From: an uncultured Prevotellaceae bacterium
GTDB taxonomy: Bacteria; Bacteroidota; Bacteroidia; Bacteroidales; Bacteroidaceae
Assembly: GCA_945827465.1 (NCBI GenBank)
Contig: CALZOH010000063.1
Span: forward strand, 1-14,418
Length of the DNA: 14,418 nt
Direction of reading: 5' to 3'
The notes under the pieces were generated by a model. The model did not search any database and was not told where the DNA came from. It was given only the letters and a program-made list of their open reading frames with translations. Shown in pieces: positions 1 through 6,152 of the stretch (within the stretch, counting starts at the first letter, position 1; the number at the start of each line of letters is the position of its first letter). The position numbers and the translations under genes are program-made.

Positions 1-201
1 CCGTTTTGCGCAAGAAGCAGCCCTCATTTCGCAGGTGGCAGATGTATTTTGCTCGAATTTCAAACTATGATTCCGTATTGCGAAAGCACCATTGACGCCC
101 GGCAGATGAAGGTTCACCATTTGTGAGCTCATCTTGGATGGTGAAACAATAGTGCAAATCATGATATGAGAATATAGTTGTTTCTGCGTCACAAGAAAAC
201 C
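1..201. other. Gene-poor left edge, possible partial reading frame on minus strand
   Basis: No gene can be supported here. A minus-strand frame is open from an ATG at 162 to the window edge (54 codons, starting MICTIVSPSK), and a plus-strand frame is open from position 2 to a TGA at 68-70. Neither resembles a family I can name. An 8-bp inverted repeat (TTCACCAT at 113-120, ATGGTGAA at 138-145) lies in the same stretch, so this may be part of a structured intergenic repeat rather than coding sequence. Confidence 0.2.
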
Positions 202-303
202 GTAGGGGCGTATCGCATACGCCCTAATGAGAGCGAAGATGAAAACAACAGCGGTAAATAAAATATCATCGTTTAATGGGCATCCTCGCCGCCGTGAGGG
301 CGT
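202..303 (+). repeat. REP/MITE-like element, copy 1
   Basis: It starts with a 24-bp terminal sequence (202-225) that contains a perfect 8+8 inverted repeat, GGGCGTAT-CGC-ATACGCCC. The following body (GAGCGAAGATGAAAACAAC..., then ATCATCGTTT and CTCGCCGCCGTGAGGGCGT) aligns with the body of copy 2. The right terminal repeat appears cut short after GAGGGCGT. It is a non-coding, fold-back repeat, probably a non-autonomous mobile element or REP unit. Confidence 0.75.
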
Positions 304-331
304 CATGTTAGTTGATTATTCGCCGGTAACT

Positions 332-452
332 GTAGGGGCGTATTGCATACGCCCTTCATGTGAGCGAACATGAAATGATGGCAGCGAACAAAACATCATC
401 GTTTTAATGATCATGCTCGCTGCCGTGGAGGGCGTATGCGATACGCCCCTAC
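332..452 (+). repeat. REP/MITE-like element, copy 2 (complete, with terminal inverted repeats)
   Basis: This is the most complete copy, 121 bp. The left end (332-355) and right end (429-452) are inverted repeats of each other over 24 bp with a single mismatch (TATTGC against TATCGC). The inside is also self-complementary: GGCAGCGA near 380 matches TCGCTGCC near 417, and GAGCGAACATGA matches TCATGCTCGC. The whole unit could therefore fold into one long hairpin. No transposase or target-site duplication was recognised, so mobility is inferred only from the palindromic architecture and copy number. Confidence 0.8.
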
Positions 453-548
453 ATATTTACCATTAATTCGATGATAATACGATGATTGAATCTGTCGATT
501 TGTGATTGTATTTTCACCCAATGAAGCCCTGCTTTCAACCGAACAGGT

Positions 549-660
549 GTAGGGGGGTATTGCATACGCCCTGATGTGGGCGAACATGAAATGATAGCGG
601 TGAACAAATCTCTTCGTCTTTTTGACTTTTTGACTCAAAATATGAGCGAACATGAATTTG
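549..660 (+). repeat. REP/MITE-like element, copy 3 (left end plus partial body)
   Basis: The left end at 549-572 is the same terminal sequence with one change (GGGGGGTATTGC instead of GGGGCGTATTGC), which breaks one pair of its palindrome. It is followed by GCGAACATGAAATGATAGCGG, matching copy 2. The body then diverges (TCTTCGTCTTTTTGACTTTT), and a second short GAGCGAACATGAA occurs at about 643. No right terminal repeat is seen, so this copy looks degenerate. The right boundary is approximate. Confidence 0.6.
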
Positions 661-839
661 CCCTTAAAATGCTGTTCCTGATGAACTAAAATGTCAATTT
701 ATGTGGGACGATTGTCGATTTTCTGGTGAACACGTGTATATTTTTCAAAAATAATCCTTAACTTGCGCACCAATTTAATGGGTATCAAATAGTGTACTCA
801 ATAAAGTGAGATCATAGTTATAAATATACTCCTGACAAG
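661..839 (+). other. Leader region of the SUMF1-like gene
   Basis: This is AT-rich non-coding sequence. No perfect Bacteroidota -7 box (TAnnTTTG) is visible. The nearest candidate is TATATTTTTC around 737-746, which is only a weak match. No clear Shine-Dalgarno sequence precedes the ATG at 840, which is common in this phylum, where AT-rich leaders are usual. Confidence 0.35.
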
Positions 840-1727
840 ATGAAACGTATCTTTACCATTTTAGCATGCCTCCTTTGCGTTCTTGTATTGAATGCACAGG
901 GTATTATTGTCCGTAAGCCGTCGAAGAAACAACCTACTACGCAGACTAGCACTGCGGCCAAAAAGCAGACTACTACAACGAAGCCTGCTAAGAAAACCTC
1001 TGCAACGACATCAAGTACGAACTCTAATCGTCAGCGCATTCTGCAGGAACTTGCCGATCATATGGTTTATGTGCAAGGCGGTACATTCACTATGGGTGCT
1101 ACTAATGAGCAAGGGTCTGATGCCGAAGATAGAGAAAAACCGGCTCATAACGTCACGCTGAGTAGTTATTACATCGGAAAGACGGAAGTGACACAAGAAC
1201 TGTGGCAGGCAGTCATGGGTAACAATCCATCATACTTCAAAGGAAATCGCAAGCCTGTGGAAAGGGTGTCGTGGAACGACTGCCAAACGTTCATTTCAAA
1301 GTTAAATAGCCTGACAGGTAAGAAATTTCGTCTGCCTACAGAGGCAGAATGGGAATTTGCCGCAAGAGGTGGCATTAAAAGCAAAGGCTATAAATACAGC
1401 GGAAGTAATACACTCGACGATGTAGCTTGGTACATTGATAACTCGGGTAACACTACCCATGAAGTGGGCACTAAGAGTCCCAACGAACTCGGGCTTTATG
1501 ATATGAGCGGTAATGTCTATGAATGGTGTAACGATTGGTACGATTTCCAATATTATAGCAGTAGTCCAAGTAATCATCCTACCGGTCCAAGCAGTGGTAC
1601 TAACCGTGTGCGTCGTGGCGGTTGTTGGTACTTCAATGCCAGCTACTGCCGCTCGTCAAATCGTGTCAGCAGCTCCCCAGGCAATCGCTTCGACGTCCTG
1701 GGACTCCGCCTGTGCCTCTCCGAGTAA
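840..1727 (+). CDS. Secreted SUMF1/PvdO-like (FGE-sulfatase fold) protein, candidate DGR variable protein
   Basis: This 295-aa protein has a signal peptide (residues 1-19, ending LNAQ), a Thr/Lys-rich linker (about 24-62) and a full SUMF1 domain from about 75 to the end. Family motifs are MVYVQGGTFTMG (75-86), RLPTEAEWEFAARGG (164-178), GLYDMSGNVYEWC (218-230) and RRGGCWYFNASYC (258-270). Formylglycine-generating enzymes use two cysteines; here the second is kept (Cys270) but the first is Phe265, so sulfatase activation is unlikely. No sulfatase lies nearby. The last 36 residues follow the pattern of C-type-lectin-fold targets of diversity-generating retroelements: the putative variable positions (262, 264, 265, 268, 269, 276-278, 284-286, 292) all use codons ending in C or T, most of them reachable from AAC/AAT by changes at A only. 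No reverse transcriptase or template repeat lies in the window. Binding or structural display is a likelier role than catalysis. The fold assignment is firm; the role is inferred. Confidence 0.9.
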   Translation: MKRIFTILACLLCVLVLNAQGIIVRKPSKKQPTTQTSTAAKKQTTTTKPAKKTSATTSSTNSNRQRILQELADHMVYVQGGTFTMGATNEQGSDAEDREKPAHNVTLSSYYIGKTEVTQELWQAVMGNNPSYFKGNRKPVERVSWNDCQTFISKLNSLTGKKFRLPTEAEWEFAARGGIKSKGYKYSGSNTLDDVAWYIDNSGNTTHEVGTKSPNELGLYDMSGNVYEWCNDWYDFQYYSSSPSNHPTGPSSGTNRVRRGGCWYFNASYCRSSNRVSSSPGNRFDVLGLRLCLSE

Positions 1728-1740
1728 CAACTTTCATTTT

Positions 1741-1758
1741 ATGAGCCGTTCTGCTCAT
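1741..1758 (+). other. Hairpin just after the SUMF1-like stop codon
   Basis: ATGAGC-CGTTCT-GCTCAT is a perfect 6-bp stem with a 6-nt loop, 13 nt after the stop codon. The end of the gene before it (about 1698-1724) is GC-rich. A GC-rich gene end followed by a short hairpin is the arrangement described for the homing site of diversity-generating retroelements. It could equally be a weak terminator, since TATTTATAAA follows. Confidence 0.45.
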
Positions 1759-1788
1759 TATTTATAAAGTCCTAAGCGGAAGGTATGA

Positions 1789-1858
1789 GATGATGGGAGA
1801 GAAGGCTAAAAGCAGAGGCGAGCGGAGCCGCCTCGGAAAAGCCTTCTCCCTCATCATC
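1789..1858. terminator. Long hairpin between convergent genes, possible bidirectional terminator
   Basis: Outer arms GATGATGGGAGAGAAGGCT (1789-1807) and AGCCTTCTCCCTCATCATC (1840-1858) pair over 19 positions with two mismatches. Inside, GAGGCG (1815-1820) pairs with CGCCTC (1829-1834). The 70-nt fold lies between two genes that are transcribed towards each other. No clean U-tract follows on either strand, so termination is only a guess; the structure itself is clear. Confidence 0.45.
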
Positions 1859-1867
1859 GAATAACAA

Positions 1868-1886
1868 TGACCGGCAAAGCCGGTCG
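1868..1886 (-). terminator. Candidate terminator of the lipoprotein operon
   Basis: A perfect 7-bp stem with a 3-nt loop, GACCGGC-AAA-GCCGGTC (1869-1885). Read on the minus strand it is followed by ATTGTTATT, a weak T-rich tail. It lies about 135 bp past the stop codon of the C13 peptidase gene. Confidence 0.45.
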
Positions 1887-1941
1887 ATCATGCAGATAAA
1901 CCTACGCATGACTTCGCCATAATGTCTTTTCATTCACGTGT

Positions 1942-1965
1942 AGGGCGTATGCGATACGCCCCTAT
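1942..1965 (-). repeat. REP/MITE-like element, isolated terminal copy 4
   Basis: The 23-bp core matches the right terminal repeat of copy 2 (AGGGCGTATGCGATACGCCC...). No body sequence of the element is seen on either side, so this is a solo end. It lies directly after the C13 peptidase gene and could act in the 3' end of that transcript as a stabilising or terminating hairpin. Confidence 0.65.
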
Positions 1966-2018
1966 AGTTTTCCAACGAAAAACGAACAATTGGCAGGTGG
2001 AACTGACTGCCGAACGGC

Positions 2019-4157
2019 TTACTTATCCAACCATTCGCGCATGGTTTGGCGGAACATATTGCCATATTGCGCTGCATTGTACACGGTGGCATGGCTGCCG
2101 GTGGTGTGTAACGACAGACGGTAATACAGGTCGCGCAGATTCATGTCTACATTCTCGTCGATACATTCCTGGAAAGCCCGGGTGAAACCGTTGCTGAGCC
2201 AAATATTCAGGGTGTAGTCGAATATGTCGGCCTTCGATGTCTCATTGGCATTGGCTGCGGTCATCATCAACAGTCCCGGTATGCCCTCACAGGCTTCTCC
2301 TATGGTGCCGCTGTAACAGGCATCCATCACAAAGAAGAGCTTGCGGTACCTGTGCTGTTCGCTCATCTGCTGCACGATGTCTCTCACCTCTTCGCCGCTC
2401 ACCTGACTATTGCTGCCCCAAGTCAATCGGTTGCGATTGCCATGACCACACCAGAACACGATGACGTTGCTGTTGGCGTTGGAGCCAAGCACCGAAGGCG
2501 TTTCGGCAGTCGCATCGCCTAACATCACCTTTTTCAGATCACTGAGCGAGGTGTTGCGCAAGTAATAATCGGTGTGTACATCGGTATAGAGGTTTTCGCC
2601 GTCGGGGCGAACCTTCACTACACCCGGAGTTGGATTAACGGGATTGTTTGCGATGAAGTCATCCATCAGTAGGATGATGTGGTCGTCGTCATAGCCATGG
2701 CGTTTGAGCAGTTGATACATCGCCAAGGCATCCGCCTCATGGCGATAATTGGTCCACGAATCGCTGGTTGAGATGACCACCGCCCATCGGTCTTTCAGTT
2801 CCGGATAGTCGTAATCTTTGGCCGCATAGTCAAACACCTGCAGCGTCTTCTGCTGCCAGTTCCACGCCTGTTGGGTGGAGATGGTGCGCAGGCTGCCATC
2901 GCTTGACAAGTATTCCATGGTGGTGAACTTGCCACTCACCAGAATCCAGTGACTGTAAATGGTGTTGAGAATGTTGGTACGGGTATCTTCGTCAAAGGTC
3001 CAATCGCCCAACACACCGCTCAGGTCAGGTCTGCCACCCTCTCGTAACGACTGAAAGGCCGTACGCATGTCTTCGGGAAACCAACTGCCACGCCAAGGTT
3101 CGCGTCCGGAGGTGATGCGCAGCAGGGCCTCATTGAGAGTTTCGCCCTCCTGACGGGCCACCAAACCGTATGTCAACATCAGCAGGGCATCGAACAACTG
3201 CGGTTCACCCACCATCGGCTCTTCGCCATAGCGGGCCAGATAGGCTTTAATGAATCCTGAACTCGGGTCGGACGTAGGCGACAAGCCCTCATAGTGAAGG
3301 CTCGTCAGTTTCGAGGCCAACGTGGAACTGCTCACCACGTCGGAACAAAGCACCGTGGGGAAATCAATGTAATACTTGTCGCCTTTCATGGCTGCATATT
3401 CGCGGTCGAACACCAAGGCGTCTTCGGCCCGTGAGGGAGCAAACAGCAGGGCGCGGTTGTAGTTGCGCTTCTGCTCCAGTTCCTGCCGCATGTAGGCACG
3501 CAGTTCATCGTCGTTGTTGTAAATGGAAATGAAGTCCACCTTCAGTCCCATCTCCGATGCCAGGAAGGCCATCCAATCTGAGTAGCTGCGACCGTAATCG
3601 TCGTTGGTAGTGAGCAGGCTCACGCTCTTCAGCTCCGACAGTTTGGCCTGTGTGAGCAATATCTCACATTGCGTGATGTCGCTCTGCACCAGGTTCCACA
3701 CGTTGCTCTTGGCAGCGCAGATGCGTTGCAGTTCGGCCGACGAGATGGCAGGCAGAATGAGTGTCTTGGCGTAAGAGTTACAGGCCGCTACTGCCTGGCG
3801 GGTATGAACCGACGAGAGCGGACCAACCACGGCCACATAGGTTTCGTCGCTGCCTACCCGCTGCAAATAGTCTGCCAAGTCGCTGCTGTTCTCGTCTTTC
3901 CACTCCACATCCAGGTCGACAACGGTGTCCATCCCTTCTTGCGCCCGGCGGATGTAGTCCAAGGCCCATTCCACGGTGCGATTCCACCTCACCTGCTGGT
4001 CGGCAGGCATCACGATGGCCACTTTGTGGCGGACAGTGGCGCTCGGCCGGCTGTTGCCACCGTCTGAATCGTCGTTACTGCACGAAAGGCAGACCATCAG
4101 CACGAGCAATGCCGACCCAATCAGGCCATACTTCCAAACACATTTACCGATTTTCAT
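2019..4157 (-). CDS. Lipoprotein: type-1 periplasmic-binding domain fused to a legumain-like C13 cysteine peptidase
   Basis: This 712-aa protein has a lipoprotein signal (lipidation at Cys26 in CLSCSNDD); the acidic residues after it suggest export to the cell surface. Residues about 44-410 look like a type-1 periplasmic-binding (Leu/Ile/Val-receptor-like) domain: KVAIVMPADQQ, VAVVGPLSSVHTRQAV, LILPAISSAE, LLTTNDDYGRSY, FDALLMLTYG. Residues about 455-712 are a peptidase C13 domain: DRWAVVISTSDSWTNYRHEAD (458-476), NPVNPTPGVVKV, VIVFWCGHGN with the catalytic His572, and VMDACYSG with the catalytic Cys614. Arg472 matches the S1-pocket arginine of legumain, and Asp612 matches the acidic residue two before its cysteine, so Asn/Asp specificity is plausible. 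It is the last gene of the operon; its ATG overlaps the preceding gene by 14 bp and has a strong AAGGAGG site. A binding domain joined to a complete protease suggests ligand-dependent proteolysis, which is inference. Confidence 0.9.
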   Translation of the reverse strand: MKIGKCVWKYGLIGSALLVLMVCLSCSNDDSDGGNSRPSATVRHKVAIVMPADQQVRWNRTVEWALDYIRRAQEGMDTVVDLDVEWKDENSSDLADYLQRVGSDETYVAVVGPLSSVHTRQAVAACNSYAKTLILPAISSAELQRICAAKSNVWNLVQSDITQCEILLTQAKLSELKSVSLLTTNDDYGRSYSDWMAFLASEMGLKVDFISIYNNDDELRAYMRQELEQKRNYNRALLFAPSRAEDALVFDREYAAMKGDKYYIDFPTVLCSDVVSSSTLASKLTSLHYEGLSPTSDPSSGFIKAYLARYGEEPMVGEPQLFDALLMLTYGLVARQEGETLNEALLRITSGREPWRGSWFPEDMRTAFQSLREGGRPDLSGVLGDWTFDEDTRTNILNTIYSHWILVSGKFTTMEYLSSDGSLRTISTQQAWNWQQKTLQVFDYAAKDYDYPELKDRWAVVISTSDSWTNYRHEADALAMYQLLKRHGYDDDHIILLMDDFIANNPVNPTPGVVKVRPDGENLYTDVHTDYYLRNTSLSDLKKVMLGDATAETPSVLGSNANSNVIVFWCGHGNRNRLTWGSNSQVSGEEVRDIVQQMSEQHRYRKLFFVMDACYSGTIGEACEGIPGLLMMTAANANETSKADIFDYTLNIWLSNGFTRAFQECIDENVDMNLRDLYYRLSLHTTGSHATVYNAAQYGNMFRQTMREWLDK

Positions 4158-5166
4158 ACACTACCTCCTTTTCTTTGGCTTCGTCCGAATAACGTTTCAG
4201 AGCGTTTTCCCAATAATAATAGTCACGATAATAGTCTTCCCAAATGTAAGAAAACTCTGCGAAGTAGTCGCTCAGCACCACTTCCACCATTCCCGACTCG
4301 AGTCCGTAGGTTTCGTGTCGCTTCATCTTGCCTGATTGAGCCCACTCGTTGAGATACTCTTCCACAATTTGGTCGATATGCACCACTACCGAGAAGGGAA
4401 TACGCCCGCTGTAGGCTCCGCAGTCCACATCCATACCTACCACCAACATGGTGCTGAACAGCGTCTCACGCGATGATTTATAGATACCATTGTTAGACCC
4501 ACCGGCCAGCGGGAACACAAACTGTCCGTCCAGGTTGGAGGTATAGCGGTAGGCACTGTCGGCCATGGCATAACCGGAGGCATCTTCGGCCAAATAAAAG
4601 ACTTCTGCCCGGTTGCCACCCTTGACGTAACCGTCAGCAAATCCTTGGATGGCATCTTCAATGATGTTTGAACCGGGCATGGCGGCCACGATGGTAGCCT
4701 CTTGATGAGGTGAGGCGATGCAGCCCGACAGGTAGGCGGCTCCATAACGCTGAATGTAGAAGGTAGAAACCCCTTCGGGCCGTTTGTCGTTGGCCTTTGC
4801 CTCAAAGAGCAACACCTTCTGATTGTCTGCTAACGTTCGTATTTCGCTATCAGCCAGCTCGACATAGTCGGCCGAGAGCACCAAAAGTTCTTTCTTGTCA
4901 CTCTGCAGGGCGAGCCAACGTTTCACCAATTCCTTAGCTTCGCCTAACGAATAGGGATGCTGCATGGACAGGCTCACTTCATGATGGTTGTAAAAACGCA
5001 TGATACTCTGCGTAATCAAGTCATTGTAGCCATTGTCACCCTGCCCACTGACCGATAAAATCATAGTGATGCGGGCATCACTGCCCACATCACTATTCTC
5101 CGAATCAGATGAACAAGAGCACAACATGACTAAGGATATGACTATCCATGTAAGTTGATGCTTCAT
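4144..5166 (-). CDS. BMP/Med-family ligand-binding lipoprotein
   Basis: This 340-aa protein has a lipoprotein signal (MLCSC, lipidation at Cys18) followed by an acidic stretch (SSDSENSD), which predicts surface exposure. Residues about 32-300 fit the basic membrane protein/PnrA family of substrate-binding proteins: GQGDNGYNDLI (41-51) where ligand-contacting residues lie, YGAAYLSGCIAS (141-152), GFADGY, PLAGGSNNGIY (219-229) and GMDVDCG (244-250). Family members of known function bind nucleosides, but no ABC permease or ATPase is encoded here, so uptake is not supported by context. The C-terminal tail (about 300-325) is strongly aromatic (IWEDYYRDYYYWENALKRY), unlike the rest. The gene starts 36 bp after the 305-aa lipoprotein gene and overlaps the peptidase gene by 14 bp, so the two proteins are probably made together. 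The family call is fairly sure; the ligand is unknown. Confidence 0.8.
   Translation of the reverse strand: MKHQLTWIVISLVMLCSCSSDSENSDVGSDARITMILSVSGQGDNGYNDLITQSIMRFYNHHEVSLSMQHPYSLGEAKELVKRWLALQSDKKELLVLSADYVELADSEIRTLADNQKVLLFEAKANDKRPEGVSTFYIQRYGAAYLSGCIASPHQEATIVAAMPGSNIIEDAIQGFADGYVKGGNRAEVFYLAEDASGYAMADSAYRYTSNLDGQFVFPLAGGSNNGIYKSSRETLFSTMLVVGMDVDCGAYSGRIPFSVVVHIDQIVEEYLNEWAQSGKMKRHETYGLESGMVEVVLSDYFAEFSYIWEDYYRDYYYWENALKRYSDEAKEKEVVYENR
4164..4170 (-). promoter_or_regulatory. Strong ribosome binding site inside the upstream gene
   Basis: AAGGAGG lies 6 nt before the ATG of the C13 peptidase gene and within the last codons of the BMP-family gene. A near-perfect Shine-Dalgarno sequence is unusual in Bacteroidota. 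It supports the start at 4157 and translational coupling of the two proteins. Confidence 0.7.
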
Positions 5167-5202
5167 TGTGCATGTAGATATTAATCTGTAGATATATTCT
5201 TG

Positions 5203-6120
5203 TTATGTTAAAGGGGTCATATAGATCGTATTACAACATACCTGAAAGCCACGTTTTTTGGGTTTTTTCCAAAAAGTAGTAAACCAATCAATCTCGCCAT
5301 CTTTTGGACGTATAGCGTATACACCTTTATCATTCCATGAAGAATACCATTTATCTATCCAATAAAAATCATCTTCGTTAAAAGGTATTTTAGCTTCTTC
5401 AAATAAGATCTTGAATAGCTCCATATCCTGTTGGAGAATTTTAACCGCCTCCTGTGCAGTTGCTAAATTCGCACCAGGTGCACCACTCTGAGGCGTATGT
5501 GGCTCTGTAAATCCAAGCAACAAAGCACATTTTCCGCATGACGATTCTCGAATAACCATATAATTTATATATGTTAGAGGCCAATAATACGCATCCCCAA
5601 CACACTCTTTACTATCATTATTCTCCGGCCAACTGCTTTCTGCGATAAAATAAACCTTGCTGACATACTTGATGTCGGCTTTGAAAGTCACTTCTGCAAT
5701 CAAGGGATAGTTATTAACAGTAGTACCTGATGGCTGTGCTATAAAATGAACCGTTCCCTGAGATTTGCGATCTTCATCTTTTAAGTTGACGGTCATATTA
5801 TTGCTCATGGTGATGATGTCGACATTATCGGGGAACCACATCAGGAAGGTTTCCTTGGCTTCTTCAATGTCCTTAACTCCGATAAACAGCAATGTGGTAT
5901 CGGCATCATCCAACGGTGAGCCGTTAATGCGCTGACTCCAGGCGCCGGTAGAGTCAAGTTCCACCAAATGATTTTGGAGCAGTTCCAACTCATCAAAATA
6001 TTCTACAAGATAACTGTCTGCAACGTTCTTGCCGGCGTCATCGTCATCATCGTCTGAACAACCGGAAAACAAACAGGTGGCACCCATGAGACAGAGTGCA
6101 TATAAAAACATTCTTTTCAT
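5203..6120 (-). CDS. Surface lipoprotein of unknown function (305 aa)
   Basis: I do not recognise the family. The signal ends in LFSGC (lipidation at Cys21) and is followed by SDDDDDD, a textbook Bacteroidota surface-export signal. The mature part is mixed alpha/beta without obvious repeats. It has several cysteines in its C-terminal half (ECVGD, SSCGKCALL, VCCNT), including a CxxC, which could form disulfides or bind metal. The gene lies 32 bp after the large lipoprotein gene and 36 bp before the BMP gene, so it is an operon member. Base composition changes within the gene: 5341-5400 has 16 G/C in 60 bases, while 5881-5940 has 30 in 60. The C-terminal half may therefore have been acquired by recombination. 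It is presumably an accessory or ligand-capturing subunit, which is only a guess. Confidence 0.85.
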   Translation of the reverse strand: MKRMFLYALCLMGATCLFSGCSDDDDDDAGKNVADSYLVEYFDELELLQNHLVELDSTGAWSQRINGSPLDDADTTLLFIGVKDIEEAKETFLMWFPDNVDIITMSNNMTVNLKDEDRKSQGTVHFIAQPSGTTVNNYPLIAEVTFKADIKYVSKVYFIAESSWPENNDSKECVGDAYYWPLTYINYMVIRESSCGKCALLLGFTEPHTPQSGAPGANLATAQEAVKILQQDMELFKILFEEAKIPFNEDDFYWIDKWYSSWNDKGVYAIRPKDGEIDWFTTFWKKPKKRGFQVCCNTIYMTPLT

Positions 6121-6152
6121 TTTGAACTGATTTGATTAGGTGAAAGTTAAGA

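Noticed and set aside
411..653. 80-codon minus-strand reading frame
   Set aside because: It lies across the palindromic repeats and their spacers, has no recognisable domain, and is explained by the repeat sequence.
202..660. CRISPR array
   Set aside because: The repeats are palindrome-ended, unevenly spaced, in both orientations and diverged; there are no regular spacers and no cas genes.
840..1727. Annotation as a true formylglycine-generating (sulfatase-activating) enzyme
   Set aside because: One of the two active-site cysteines is replaced by Phe265 and no sulfatase gene is nearby.
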